DNA from: Saccharicrinis fermentans DSM 9555 = JCM 21142
GTDB lineage: Bacteria > Bacteroidota > Bacteroidia > Bacteroidales > Marinilabiliaceae
Reading direction: 5' to 3'
Assembly (NCBI RefSeq): GCF_000517085.1
Contig: NZ_KI912107.1
Coordinates: 3,407,980-3,471,979 of the forward strand
Length of the DNA stretch: 64,000 bases
Below the pieces are notes generated by a model. That model was given only the letters and a program-made list of their open reading frames with translations. It was not told the DNA's origin and searched no databases. The translations under genes were made by a program, and so were the position numbers. Below, piece by piece: positions 36,740 through 46,026 of the stretch. Within the stretch, counting starts at the first letter, position 1, and the number at the start of each line of letters is the position of its first letter.

Positions 36740-37881
36740 TTATTTCTATTTGCTTGTCTTTTTCCACTAATAAGCAATAAACCTGTTACCAAAGGCAGTA
36801 TAAAATCTAATAATAATCCGCCCCATGCTAACTCAGTTGTTTCTATTTGCCTGGCTATTTTTCTTTGAATAAAATATTGAACAGCCAATTTAACAATTAT
36901 AATCGTAATGAAAAACACTTCAAAATTAGAAAAAAAAACAGACATTAAGGATATGCACCACAATAATTGTCGCGATAAGGCCTCAACCCCAAGCAGAACC
37001 TTTGTTTTAAACCGGTAATAAGGGGCTGTAGTCAGATGTCTTTTTTTTTGCCTTTTCCATTCTTTAAAACTTTTTACAGGCACCGAACGGGTTTGACTAT
37101 GAAGCAAAGCCACAATGGCCACATTATTTTTATTGGCTGCATCCCGAATAAATAAATCATCATCACCAGATAATATATGCTGGTGACTTTTAAAACCTTG
37201 GTTATTATAAAAAAGAGACTTCTTATAGGCCATATTTCTTCCCACTGCCATATAAGGAATACCTCGCAAAGCAAACGACAAATACTGAATGGCTATTTGA
37301 AAGGTATCATATCTCTGCCAAAGGTTAATAAAGCCTTTTTGTTTTTTATAAGGACCATATCCCAACACAATATCTTTTCCTAAGGAAAAACCTTGCACCA
37401 TCTCTTTGATCCAATATTTATCCACGGGTTCACAATCGGCATCAGTAAACAGGAGATGTTCATATTTGGCCGCTTTCACCCCCAAGGTTAGGGCAAGTTT
37501 TTTACCATGCCGAAACTTCTTATCATAAGGTATGCTGGTAAAATATAAATTTGCATACCTCTCTTTTAAGCGAGCCAATACCAATTCCGAGGTATCCTCC
37601 GAAGCATCATTTACCACAATAACCTGAAAAGGAGCCGAATACTCCTGCTCCAACACCGCAGGAAGATGCTTTTCTAAATTTTTGGATTCATTTTTAGCAC
37701 ATATAATGACTGATACAGGCGGATAGGAGAAATTTGACTCCCCCTGATCGTTTTTCAAATATTTACCCAATGCAAGGTAAAAGTACAAATAGTAAAACAT
37801 CTGCACAAAAAAGGCACAAAGCAATAGAACGCTTACGTAAAACCAAGGCCCACTCAACGGTATAAAATATGATAATTCCAC
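36730..37881 (-). CDS. Membrane glycosyltransferase family 2 protein
   Basis: This 383-residue protein has an N-terminal membrane helix (about 12-34), a GT-A domain at about 50-230 starting PVSVIICAKNESKNLEKHLP, with VVNDASEDTS and the metal-binding TDADCEP motif. Two or three membrane helices follow near 290-370. It would transfer a sugar at the inner membrane, perhaps onto a lipid. The acceptor is not identifiable. The gene heads the run that continues into the ECF sigma factor and rsmG. Confidence 0.9.
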   Translation of the reverse strand: MELSYFIPLSGPWFYVSVLLLCAFFVQMFYYLYFYLALGKYLKNDQGESNFSYPPVSVIICAKNESKNLEKHLPAVLEQEYSAPFQVIVVNDASEDTSELVLARLKERYANLYFTSIPYDKKFRHGKKLALTLGVKAAKYEHLLFTDADCEPVDKYWIKEMVQGFSLGKDIVLGYGPYKKQKGFINLWQRYDTFQIAIQYLSFALRGIPYMAVGRNMAYKKSLFYNNQGFKSHQHILSGDDDLFIRDAANKNNVAIVALLHSQTRSVPVKSFKEWKRQKKRHLTTAPYYRFKTKVLLGVEALSRQLLWCISLMSVFFSNFEVFFITIIIVKLAVQYFIQRKIARQIETTELAWGGLLLDFILPLVTGLLLISGKRQANRNKWT

Positions 37882-38144
37882 TTTCCAAATATGAATAATT
37901 TAACGGACTCTGGCAAGTGTTATTTACGCAGTATTGTTCAAAAAAGATATAGTAAAACACTACACTTCTTCATTTAGTTGAGTAATTTTTCTCTCCAAAC
38001 AGATACCTAACCACTAAAATCATGTACTCAAAAGAATACTATCTGATAGCAAGCGTAAAGAAAGGCTGATGGTTGAATACATAAAGAATAAGTACCACAA
38101 TATATTTTTATAAAATATACCTAATAAAGTCAATAATGTATTTT

Positions 38145-38152
38145 TATATTTG
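38145..38152 (+). promoter_or_regulatory. -7 element (TATATTTG) of tgt
   Basis: TATATTTG matches TAnnTTTG, 20 bases before the tgt ATG. The rest of the 291-base gap upstream (37882-38172) is AT-rich with no gene seen. Confidence 0.55.
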
Positions 38153-38172
38153 CATCCCCAAATGAAGAGCTA

Positions 38173-39303
38173 ATGGATTTTGAATTACAGATAACAGACC
38201 CCAAAAGTAGAGCAAGAACAGGAAAGATAACTACAGATCACGGCGAAATAGAAACCCCTATTTTTATGCCCGTAGGAACTGTAGGTAGCGTTAAAGGGGT
38301 TCATTTTAACGATCTGAGAAACGACACTCATGCCGAGATTATTCTTGGCAACACATATCATTTATACCTACGACCGGGCTTAAAGATCATTGAAAAAGCA
38401 GGAGGATTGCACAAGTTCAATGGATGGGATCGCCCCATTCTAACGGACAGTGGTGGTTTTCAGGTATTTTCTTTAAGTGGCAACAGAAAACTAAAGGAAG
38501 AAGGTGCTATTTTCAGATCCCATATTGATGGTTCAAAACATTTGTTTACTCCCGAAAATGTAGTGGACACACAACGTATTATAGGAGCCGACATTATAAT
38601 GGCTTTTGACGAGTGTGCACCTGGTGATGCCGATCACAAGTATGCCAAGAACTCTATGCAGCTAACACATCGCTGGCTCCAAAGGGGGATCACTCAATTT
38701 GATGCCACCCAAGCGCTATATGGTCACTCGCAAACATTTTTCCCTATCGTACAAGGAGCAGGATTCAGAGATTTACGGAAACAGTCGGCCGAATACATTG
38801 CCTCCTTTGAAAGAGAAGGCAACGCCATAGGAGGGCTGGCAGTAGGCGAGCCCCCGGAAGTGATGTACGAAATGATCGAAGTAGTTACAGACATTCTTCC
38901 GCAAAATAAACCTCGTTATTTAATGGGGGTTGGAACACCTGTAAATATTTTAGAGTCCATCGCACTCGGCGTAGATATGTTCGATTGTGTAATGCCAACC
39001 CGAAACGGACGAAATGGAATGCTTTTTACTTCCAGAGGCATCATGAACATGAAAAATGAGAAATGGAAAGATGATTTTTCACTCTTAGATCCGGAAGGTA
39101 CTTCTTTTGTAGACCATCAATATACCAAAGCCTACCTACGTCATTTATTTGTATCCAAAGAACTTTTAGCCGCCCAAATAGGTAGCCTGCATAATTTGGC
39201 CTTTTATTTGTGGTTAGTCAAGGAAGCACGCAAGCACATTCAAGCCGGCGACTTTAGTGAATGGAAAGACAACATGGTCAAACAACTATCTGTACGTCTC
39301 TAA
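38173..39303 (+). CDS. tgt: Queuine tRNA-ribosyltransferase (TGT), zinc-site cysteines absent
   Basis: This 376-residue TIM-barrel enzyme exchanges guanine for a 7-deazaguanine base at tRNA position 34. Present are PIFMPVGTVGSVKG, LTDSGGFQVFSL with a catalytic Asp, VQGAGFRDLR, GGLAVGEPPEVMYEM and DCVMPTRNGRNG with the nucleophile region. The usual zinc motif CxCxxC before SRAYL is replaced by GTSFVDHQYTKAYLRHL, so all three cysteines are missing while the later histidine (SLHNLAFYL) remains. I recall the same loss in other Bacteroidota TGTs. A permease gene of the Lpt type follows 109 bases later. Confidence 0.95.
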   Translation: MDFELQITDPKSRARTGKITTDHGEIETPIFMPVGTVGSVKGVHFNDLRNDTHAEIILGNTYHLYLRPGLKIIEKAGGLHKFNGWDRPILTDSGGFQVFSLSGNRKLKEEGAIFRSHIDGSKHLFTPENVVDTQRIIGADIIMAFDECAPGDADHKYAKNSMQLTHRWLQRGITQFDATQALYGHSQTFFPIVQGAGFRDLRKQSAEYIASFEREGNAIGGLAVGEPPEVMYEMIEVVTDILPQNKPRYLMGVGTPVNILESIALGVDMFDCVMPTRNGRNGMLFTSRGIMNMKNEKWKDDFSLLDPEGTSFVDHQYTKAYLRHLFVSKELLAAQIGSLHNLAFYLWLVKEARKHIQAGDFSEWKDNMVKQLSVRL

Positions 39304-39412
39304 GAAACCCGCTTTTTAACTTGCGTTAAATCAACATCAAAATAAATCACAACAATAGTTTTGTCCATTATTTTTTTGTTATTTTGTTTATAACTAAAGT
39401 ATACCACTTCAA

Positions 39413-40504
39413 ATGAGAGGAGCCATACAAAAGCTTGACAGGTACATCATTAAAAAATTCCTGGGCACCTATTTTTTTGCCATCTTATTAATTATCAGCA
39501 TAGCGGTAGTATTCGATATTACAGAAAAAATTGACAATTTTCTGGACAAGGAAGCGCCCATCCATGCGATCATCTTTGATTACTACGCCAACTTCATCCC
39601 TTACTTTGCCAACCTTTTCACGCCTCTTTTTGTTTTTATTGCGGTGATATTTTTCACCTCAAAAATGGCCTACGACACCGAGATAATCGCTATTTTATCA
39701 GGCGGCATAAGCTTTAAACGCCTAATGTTTCCTTATTTTGTAGGTGCTTTAATCGTAGCCATATTCTCCTTTATCTTGGGGGCATATATCATACCCCCCT
39801 CCAATAAGGTTCGGCTGGAATTTGAGTCCACCTATGTTAAAAACAAAAAAGACACAGGACTTACAGATATCCACCTACAACTAGAACCTGGATTATTTAT
39901 TTATATGGGTAGATTCTACGGTTATAGAAACAAAGGAAACCACTTTTGCGCCGAACGTTTTGAAGGAACCAGATTGCTCTCCAAACTATCCTCGCAAAGC
40001 ATTACTTATAATAAGGACAAAAAAAACTGGACGCTCACCAACTATATTCAAAGAGATTTTGTAGATGATAAACATATCCAAATAACAGAAGGAAGTAAAA
40101 TAGATACTGTTTTTAATATGACACCATCGGACTTCAAATCAGAGCACAATTGGTTTGAAACGATGACCAACACCGAGCTCAGCGCTTACATTGAAGCACA
40201 AACAAAAAAAGGAGTAGGTTCCATAAAACCATATATAATTGAATATTATAAACGCTGGGCCAATCCTTTTTCAGCATTTATTCTTACCTTGATAGGCGTT
40301 TCATTGGCTTCACGTAAAGTTAGAGGTGGTATTGGTTTGCATATTGGTATTGGTCTGGGGCTGAGCTTTGGTTACATTCTGTTTATGACTATATCCACCA
40401 CCTTTGCAATAAATGGAAATATGAATCCACTTATAGCCGTATGGATGCCCAACATAGTATTTACCCTTATTGGGTTATATCTTTATAAAAAAGCCCCCAA
40501 ATAA
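39413..40504 (+). CDS. LptF/LptG-family permease (YjgP/YjgQ)
   Basis: This 363-residue protein has three N-terminal membrane helices (about residues 15-125), a periplasmic jelly-roll domain (about 130-265) and three C-terminal helices (about 275-360). It starts LDRYIIKKFLGTYFFAILLI, the family hallmark, with FIPYFANLFTPLFVFIAVIFF following. LptF/G proteins drive lipopolysaccharide extraction with the LptB ATPase. A second LptF/G gene is not in the window. The tgt-lptF/G order is common in Bacteroidota. Confidence 0.92.
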   Translation: MRGAIQKLDRYIIKKFLGTYFFAILLIISIAVVFDITEKIDNFLDKEAPIHAIIFDYYANFIPYFANLFTPLFVFIAVIFFTSKMAYDTEIIAILSGGISFKRLMFPYFVGALIVAIFSFILGAYIIPPSNKVRLEFESTYVKNKKDTGLTDIHLQLEPGLFIYMGRFYGYRNKGNHFCAERFEGTRLLSKLSSQSITYNKDKKNWTLTNYIQRDFVDDKHIQITEGSKIDTVFNMTPSDFKSEHNWFETMTNTELSAYIEAQTKKGVGSIKPYIIEYYKRWANPFSAFILTLIGVSLASRKVRGGIGLHIGIGLGLSFGYILFMTISTTFAINGNMNPLIAVWMPNIVFTLIGLYLYKKAPK

Positions 40505-40673
40505 AGGGGCAAACAATAATATCCAAACAAGCCTATTCTTTGCTAAAATAAAATGATTTCAGGTGCAAGTTTTGGTATCAAAATAATTTTTGTAATTATG
40601 TACCCTGAAATTTCAAGCATATCCTTATCTTTAAGATATTGATTTGCATTAAGTTAATTAAAATTATTTAACT

Positions 40674-42218
40674 ATGTCATTGAAAAAACACATCCTTGAT
40701 CTTCGTAAAAGAAAGAAAAAGGTTGAAATGGGAGGTGGTGAAAAAGCCATCGAAAAACAAGTTGCCATGGGTAAAATGACTGCCCGTGAGCGTATTCTTG
40801 CCATTCTTGATCAAGATTCTTTTACAGAGTACGATCTTTTTGTTGAGCACGAAGCAAAAGACTTCGGGATGGACAAAAAGCAACTCCACGGTGATGGTGT
40901 GATTATCGGTACTGGTACTATCTATGGAGCACCTATTTGCGTGTTCGCTCAGGATTTTACTGTTGCCGGTGGTTCTTTAGGGCTAATGCACGCCCGAAAA
41001 ATTACTAAAATCATGGATCACGCGTTAAAAATGCGCGTCCCTTTAATTGGAATTAACGATTCGGGTGGTGCCCGTATTCAGGAAGGAGTTAACTCTCTTG
41101 CTGGTTATGGAGAGATCTTTTATAGAAACACAATCGCTTCCGGAGTAATCCCTCAAATCTCAGTCATCCTAGGCCCTTGTGCCGGTGGTGCCGTTTACTC
41201 TCCAGCCCTTACTGACTTTGTATTTGTGGTTGATAACATTTCTAAAATGTTCATCACAGGTCCGGGTGTCATTAAAACAGTTTTGGGTGAAGAAATATCA
41301 ATGGAAGAACTGGGAGGAGCCCGTGTTCATGCCGAGACTACCGGTAATGCACACTTCTTTGCCGAAAGCGAACAAGAATGTTTCGAACAAATTAAAAAAT
41401 TAATCACTTACATCCCTTGGAATAACAGTAAAAAAGCGAAGGAATTTCCTCCCAAAGATCCTGTATTCAAAGGAAACATCGAAGACTTAATTCCATCTGA
41501 TCCCCGCAATCCGTACGATGTACGTGATGTGATAAGAGGAATTGTAGATGATGGTGACTTTTTTGAGATTCAAGAACTTTTTGCCGCTAACATCGTCATT
41601 GGCTTTGGCCGCTTAAATGGACAAACCATTGGTTTTGTAGCCAACCAACCTCTTGTATTGGCAGGTGTATTAGATTGTGACAGCTCCGATAAAGCAGCTC
41701 GTTTTATCCGCTACTGCGACTCTTTCAATATTCCTATTGTCACTCTTGAAGACATGCCGGGGTACCTTCCTGGAGCAGACCAAGAACATGCAGGTGTAAT
41801 TCGTCATGGTGCAAAAGTTCTGTATGCATATTCTGAGGCCACCGTACCTAAAGTTACCGTTATCTTACGTAAAGCTTATGGTGGTGGATATATTGCGATG
41901 AACTCACGTCACCTGGGAGCTGACTTTATGTTTGCATGGCCTACTGCCGAAATTGCCGTGATGGGACCTGAAGGAGCAGCCAACATCATCTTTAAAAAAG
42001 AGATTGAAGGAGCTGAAAACCCAGAAGAGATGCGTCAAATAAAGGTTCAAGAATACAAAGACAAATTTGCAAACCCTTATGTGGCAGCAGCCAAAGGCTA
42101 CATCGACTCTGTTATAGAGCCCAACGACACACGTAGTATTTTATTACATGCTTTAGAAGTTTCTGAGGGTAAAGACGTACGTCATCCTGAGAAAAAACAC
42201 GGAATTCCTCCATTTTAA
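40674..42218 (+). CDS. Acyl-CoA carboxylase/decarboxylase carboxyltransferase subunit (propionyl/methylmalonyl-CoA type)
   Basis: This 514-residue carboxyltransferase moves CO2 between biotin and propionyl-CoA/methylmalonyl-CoA. It shows GKMTARERILAILDQDSF, FAQDFTVAGGSLG, the oxyanion-hole GINDSGGARIQEGVNSLAGYGEIF segment, ISVILGPCAGGAVYSPALTD, and the C-terminal EDMPGYLPGADQEH and AYGGGYIAMNSRHLGAD. It is followed after 11 bases by a biotin carrier. No biotin carboxylase or sodium-pump membrane subunit is next to it. It could therefore be the alpha subunit of a Na+-pumping methylmalonyl-CoA decarboxylase (MmdA) or a propionyl-CoA carboxylase beta subunit. MeaB at 6.6 kb supports the methylmalonyl-CoA route. 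Confidence 0.95.
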   Translation: MSLKKHILDLRKRKKKVEMGGGEKAIEKQVAMGKMTARERILAILDQDSFTEYDLFVEHEAKDFGMDKKQLHGDGVIIGTGTIYGAPICVFAQDFTVAGGSLGLMHARKITKIMDHALKMRVPLIGINDSGGARIQEGVNSLAGYGEIFYRNTIASGVIPQISVILGPCAGGAVYSPALTDFVFVVDNISKMFITGPGVIKTVLGEEISMEELGGARVHAETTGNAHFFAESEQECFEQIKKLITYIPWNNSKKAKEFPPKDPVFKGNIEDLIPSDPRNPYDVRDVIRGIVDDGDFFEIQELFAANIVIGFGRLNGQTIGFVANQPLVLAGVLDCDSSDKAARFIRYCDSFNIPIVTLEDMPGYLPGADQEHAGVIRHGAKVLYAYSEATVPKVTVILRKAYGGGYIAMNSRHLGADFMFAWPTAEIAVMGPEGAANIIFKKEIEGAENPEEMRQIKVQEYKDKFANPYVAAAKGYIDSVIEPNDTRSILLHALEVSEGKDVRHPEKKHGIPPF

Positions 42219-42229
42219 ATCGACTAAAG

Positions 42230-42550
42230 ATGATAAATAAAGACGAATTAGTTGGCTTTAGGGTACATACAATGGAGTACCAAACTAAGGCTACAAAAAA
42301 GTATACCAACAGAAAGCCTTGGCACGCTCCAGACCCTTGTGAAATTCGCTCTCACATCCCTGGTACGGTCATTAAATTTCACGTAAAAGTAGGTGATGTG
42401 GTCAAAGAAGGCGACTCACTTATGGTACTTGAAGCCATGAAAATGCTAAATCAAATTGCCATGCCATTTAATGGTAAGGTAAAAGAGATTTGCGTTAAAG
42501 AAGGTGACAAAATTCCTAAAGATGAACTGATGATTATTATTGAAGAGTAA
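42230..42550 (+). CDS. Biotin carboxyl carrier protein of the acyl-CoA carboxylase/decarboxylase
   Basis: This 106-residue protein ends in a biotinyl domain (about 35-106) with the biotinylated lysine in VLEAMKMLNQ and the folds PGTVIKFHVKVGDVVKEGD and GKVKEICVKEGDKIP. The short N-terminal arm lacks the proline/alanine-rich linker common in MmdC-type subunits. It starts 11 bases after the carboxyltransferase and is clearly its partner. An alternative start lies at the internal ATG (MEYQTKA, 42272). A terminator shared with convergent ispE follows. Confidence 0.94.
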   Translation: MINKDELVGFRVHTMEYQTKATKKYTNRKPWHAPDPCEIRSHIPGTVIKFHVKVGDVVKEGDSLMVLEAMKMLNQIAMPFNGKVKEICVKEGDKIPKDELMIIIEE

Positions 42551-42571
42551 TCATCTGTTTTAGATATGAAT

Positions 42572-42600
42572 AAGGCCCCGGAGTATTTCGGGGCTTTTTT
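42572..42600 (+). terminator. Intrinsic terminator between the biotin carrier gene and ispE
   Basis: AAGGCCCCG and CGGGGCTTT form a stem with one G-U pair, followed by a T-run. The last bases overlap the stop codon of convergent ispE. Confidence 0.85.
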
Positions 42601-43411
42601 ATAATACTTCTGTCCACACAAAACAATGCTTTAAATTCACTTGTGGCTTCTCAGCGAACAAACCAAAAACAGCAGCTCCACTACCGGTCATGGAGGCATA
42701 CATGGCCCCCTCGGCATACATCATTGCCTTCAGCTCTCCAATTGAAGGATACTTGGGAAAGACCGAAGATTCAAAATCGTTACCAATACCCCCCTTCCAT
42801 TGATCAACAGGCAAGTTCAACTGATCTTTCAAATCCACTTCAGGATATCCTGGAGTAATTCCGCCATACGCCTCCGGAGTTGACACATGCACATTGGGCT
42901 TTACCAATAGCAAATGATATCCCTTTAAATCCATATCAAAAGGAGTCAACACATCGCCAATACCACTCGCCATACAGGGTCTATTATCAATAAAAAAAGC
43001 ACAATCAGCCCCCAGACTAGCAGCATATTGATGCAGTTTATCCAAGCTGATACCCAACCCAAACATTTCATTCAGAGTCGTTAATGTAAATGCTGCATCC
43101 GCCGACCCGCCACCTAAACCGGCCCCAAAAGGAATCACCTTATGCAAGTGCATTTTTACCGGAGGAATGTTATAATCCTGTTTTAAAAGCATTAAAGCCT
43201 TCACACACAGATTATCCTCTGGTTTGGCATCCACCAAAATTCCACTATTACTCCAAACAAAATCGTCCTGACTATCCTCATTCTCAATAATCTCCAGTAC
43301 ATCCTTCAGTTGAATTGGAAAAAAAAGTGTTTCGATATTATGATAACCATCATCTCTTTTTTCGGTCACATATAAACCTATGTTAACTTTTGCGTTGGGA
43401 AAACAAATCAT
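42599..43411 (-). CDS. ispE: 4-diphosphocytidyl-2-C-methyl-D-erythritol kinase
   Basis: This 270-residue GHMP kinase carries out the ATP-dependent step in the non-mevalonate isoprenoid pathway. It shows the N-terminal PNAKVNIGLYVTEKRDDGYH, the ATP-binding PFGAGLGGGSADAAF loop and the C-terminal MTGSGAAVFGLF loop. The length is normal. It is a single gene, convergent with the biotin-carrier gene. A TATCTTTG element (plus-strand CAAAGATA, 43436-43443) lies 25 bases upstream of the ATG on the minus strand. Confidence 0.96.
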   Translation of the reverse strand: MICFPNAKVNIGLYVTEKRDDGYHNIETLFFPIQLKDVLEIIENEDSQDDFVWSNSGILVDAKPEDNLCVKALMLLKQDYNIPPVKMHLHKVIPFGAGLGGGSADAAFTLTTLNEMFGLGISLDKLHQYAASLGADCAFFIDNRPCMASGIGDVLTPFDMDLKGYHLLLVKPNVHVSTPEAYGGITPGYPEVDLKDQLNLPVDQWKGGIGNDFESSVFPKYPSIGELKAMMYAEGAMYASMTGSGAAVFGLFAEKPQVNLKHCFVWTEVL

Positions 43412-43435
43412 CGTATCTTCATTCTAAAATGCCAC

Positions 43436-43443
43436 CAAAGATA
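43436..43443 (-). promoter_or_regulatory. -7 element (TATCTTTG on minus strand) of ispE
   Basis: The plus-strand CAAAGATA reads TATCTTTG on the minus strand, 24 bases before the ispE ATG. No -33 match was found at 18-20 bases. Confidence 0.5.
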
Positions 43444-43588
43444 ACGAAAGAATCACATCGTAGATATGAAGTAGCTATAATATGAACCATTCAACAAAAA
43501 AAGCTATCCTATGCTCCTGGCACACTTTCATTTACAATAAATTTTAAAAGTATTTGACCAGCAGCATGGATGACTAGATTTTGTTGAT

Positions 43589-43596
43589 TAACTTTG
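43589..43596 (+). promoter_or_regulatory. -7 element (TAACTTTG) of dnaB
   Basis: TAACTTTG matches TAnnTTTG, 28 bases before the dnaB ATG at 43625. Confidence 0.55.
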
Positions 43597-43624
43597 TCTC
43601 CCTTTTGAAAATACGATATAGAAC

Positions 43625-45190
43625 ATGGCAGAAAAGAGAAATTATTCGAACAAAAAAAAATCACCTAATATTGATTTAGAGGTAGGAAAGATGCCACCTC
43701 AGGCTCTGGAGCTTGAAGAGGCCGTATTGGGTGCCCTGATGTTAGAAAAGGATGCTTTCACCGCTGTTGGCGAGATACTCAAACCCGAATGTTTCTATAA
43801 AGACACACACCAAAAAATATATACCGCAATACAGAACCTTAACTCAAAGGATTTACCTGTAGATATGTTAACCGTAACGCAAGAATTAAGAAGCTTAGGG
43901 CTATTGGAAGAGGTAGGTGGCGCTTATTTCATCACTCAACTAACTGGTAGGGTTGCGTCGGCCGCTCACATAGAGTATCATGCCAGAATCATATGGCAAA
44001 AATATCTGCAACGTGAAGTAATTCGCATTAGCTCAGAGATACAAAGCAAGGCCTTTGACGAAGGATATGATGTAGACGATCTTTTGGACGAATCGGAAAG
44101 TGCGTTCTTTAAGCTCAGCCAGGGTAATATGAAAAAAGGGGTTACGCAAATTAACCCTGTTATAGACGAAGCCATTGAGATGATCAAGATAGCTTCACAA
44201 CGAGAAGATGGACTCAGCGGGGTTCCTTCTGGTTTTCACGAATTAGATAAGATAACCTCCGGTTGGCAAAAAACCGACATGGTAGTTATTGCAGCCCGTC
44301 CTGCCATGGGTAAAACAGCCTTTGTATTATCCATGGCCCGTAATATGGCCTTGCAATTCAAACAAGGTGTGGCCGTATTTTCGCTCGAAATGGGTAACGT
44401 ACAATTAGTCAATCGTTTAATAGTATCTGAAACAGAATTACCTGCCGAAAAAATTAAGAAAGGAAATTTGGTCAGCTACGAATGGGAGCAACTGGATCAT
44501 AAGATACAAAATCTGATTGATGCCCCCATCTATGTGGATGACACACCTGGCCTATCTGTTTTTGAATTAAGAGCCAAATGTAGAAAACTTAAAAAAGAAC
44601 ACGACATACAGGTGGTGATCATCGATTATCTTCAGTTGATGAACGCCAATGGTATGAATCCCGGTTCCAGACAGGAAGAAGTAAGTATGATATCCCGTAA
44701 CCTAAAGGGGCTTGCTAAGGAGTTAAACATTCCTATCATTGCCTTATCTCAGCTTAACCGGGGTGTTGAAGGACGTGCCGGAGCCGAAGGTAAACGCCCT
44801 CAACTATCGGACCTTAGGGAATCAGGAGCAATTGAACAGGATGCCGACATGGTATGTTTTATTCACAGGCCTGAATACTATGGAATTACTGAAGACGAAC
44901 AAGGCAACAGTCTGATCGGAATGGGACAAATTATCATTGCCAAACACCGTAACGGTGCCACAGGTGATGTGAACTTACGATTTAGAGGCGAACTGGCCCG
45001 ATTCGAGAACCCTGACACAGGAGTGTTTGGTGCCGATCTGGGTATGGATCAGGGTGGACAATCCATCACTTACGGTTCTAAGATGAATGAACCCACAGGT
45101 GGAGATAGCTTTAATCAAGCTCCGGCTGGCAATAATTTTGGCTTACCTCAATTCCCTGAAAGTCCGCACGATAAAGACATGCCCTTTTAA
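43625..45190 (+). CDS. dnaB: Replicative DNA helicase DnaB
   Basis: This 521-residue hexameric helicase unwinds DNA at the replication fork. The N-terminal DnaB domain (about 20-125, ALELEEAVLGALMLEKDAF) is followed by a linker and the RecA-like core. Walker A is VIAARPAMGKTAFVL, Walker B is VVIIDYLQLM, and ALSQLNRGVEGRAGAEGKRPQ plus SGAIEQDADMV and IIAKHRNGATGDV complete the core. No intein interrupts it. The C-terminal 40 residues are low complexity (Gly, Asn, Gln), ending DKDMPF, similar to SSB-type acidic tips. Confidence 0.98.
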   Translation: MAEKRNYSNKKKSPNIDLEVGKMPPQALELEEAVLGALMLEKDAFTAVGEILKPECFYKDTHQKIYTAIQNLNSKDLPVDMLTVTQELRSLGLLEEVGGAYFITQLTGRVASAAHIEYHARIIWQKYLQREVIRISSEIQSKAFDEGYDVDDLLDESESAFFKLSQGNMKKGVTQINPVIDEAIEMIKIASQREDGLSGVPSGFHELDKITSGWQKTDMVVIAARPAMGKTAFVLSMARNMALQFKQGVAVFSLEMGNVQLVNRLIVSETELPAEKIKKGNLVSYEWEQLDHKIQNLIDAPIYVDDTPGLSVFELRAKCRKLKKEHDIQVVIIDYLQLMNANGMNPGSRQEEVSMISRNLKGLAKELNIPIIALSQLNRGVEGRAGAEGKRPQLSDLRESGAIEQDADMVCFIHRPEYYGITEDEQGNSLIGMGQIIIAKHRNGATGDVNLRFRGELARFENPDTGVFGADLGMDQGGQSITYGSKMNEPTGGDSFNQAPAGNNFGLPQFPESPHDKDMPF

Positions 45191-45203
45191 GCATATACAC
45201 ACG

Positions 45204-45224
45204 GAATGAATCATCTATTCATTC
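45204..45224. repeat. Hairpin between dnaB and pcm
   Basis: GAATGAAT and ATTCATTC form a perfect 8-bp stem with a five-base loop, 14 bases after the dnaB stop. There is no adjacent T-run, so its role as a terminator is weak. Confidence 0.4.
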
Positions 45225-45257
45225 ACCCTAAATTGTATTTTTCAGGAGAATACATGG

Positions 45258-45899
45258 CTACTTGACTATTCCTTTCAACATTGGAACAAAAGCAAAGTGG
45301 CCAAATTCCTCCTGGCTAAATGCAGTTTCTGATTCTCGTGTAATTCGAGTCATCACCTGCACTTCACCCCCTCCCAGTGGAATCACCATCATCCCACCTA
45401 AACTTAGCTGTGTCAGTAAATCTTCAGGTATTTGAGGAGCACCTGCTGTCACTATTATCCTATCAAACAGTCCAAACTGTGGCAAACCTTTATAACCATC
45501 TCCCAGAAAAAAACGAAGCTTATATCCCATCTTAGGAAGCAACTTACTACATTTAACATACAATTCTCTCTGGCGCTCTATTGTATAAACCTTCGCCCCC
45601 AGCTCACACAAAACAGCTGCCTGATATCCTGAGCCGGTGCCCACCTCAAGCACTTTTTGACCTGGCAAGACCTCCAACAGTTCCGATTGAAAAGCAACAG
45701 TGTAAGGTTGAGAAATAGTTTGTCCGGCACCAATAGGAAATGCCTTATCCTGATAAGCGAACTGTATAAAACTACTCTCAAAAAACATATGCCGAGGTAC
45801 AGCCCCAATGGCACTTAACACTTTTCCATCCTGAATCCCCTTATTGGAAATCTCCTTCACCAACCTATTTCTTAAACCTTTATGCCTAAACGAATCCAT
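45258..45899 (-). CDS. pcm: Protein-L-isoaspartate O-methyltransferase
   Basis: This 213-residue SAM-dependent enzyme methylates isoaspartyl residues to start repair of damaged proteins. It shows the N-terminal RHKGLRNRLVKEISNKG, the substrate segment AFPIGAGQTISQPYTVA, the SAM motif VLEVGTGSGYQAAVL and the C-terminal LGGMMVIPLGGGEVQ. The length is typical. It converges on dnaB. A TATTTTTG-like element (plus-strand CAAAAATA, 45920-45927) lies 21 bases upstream on the minus strand. Confidence 0.96.
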   Translation of the reverse strand: MDSFRHKGLRNRLVKEISNKGIQDGKVLSAIGAVPRHMFFESSFIQFAYQDKAFPIGAGQTISQPYTVAFQSELLEVLPGQKVLEVGTGSGYQAAVLCELGAKVYTIERQRELYVKCSKLLPKMGYKLRFFLGDGYKGLPQFGLFDRIIVTAGAPQIPEDLLTQLSLGGMMVIPLGGGEVQVMTRITRESETAFSQEEFGHFAFVPMLKGIVK

Positions 45900-45919
45900 A
45901 TCTTACGTTATCTCAAATT

Positions 45920-45927
45920 CAAAAATA
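45920..45927 (-). promoter_or_regulatory. Possible -7 element (TATTTTTG on minus strand) of pcm
   Basis: The plus-strand CAAAAATA reads TATTTTTG on the minus strand, 20 bases before the pcm ATG. No good -33 is present. Confidence 0.45.
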
Positions 45928-46026
45928 ATGCTTCCTTCGGATTTAAAGGGTATACACCCTACTTTTAATTAAAAAATACACCCTTTTCTTATACTGAATC
46001 ATACAATTTATCGTTATATTAGAACT

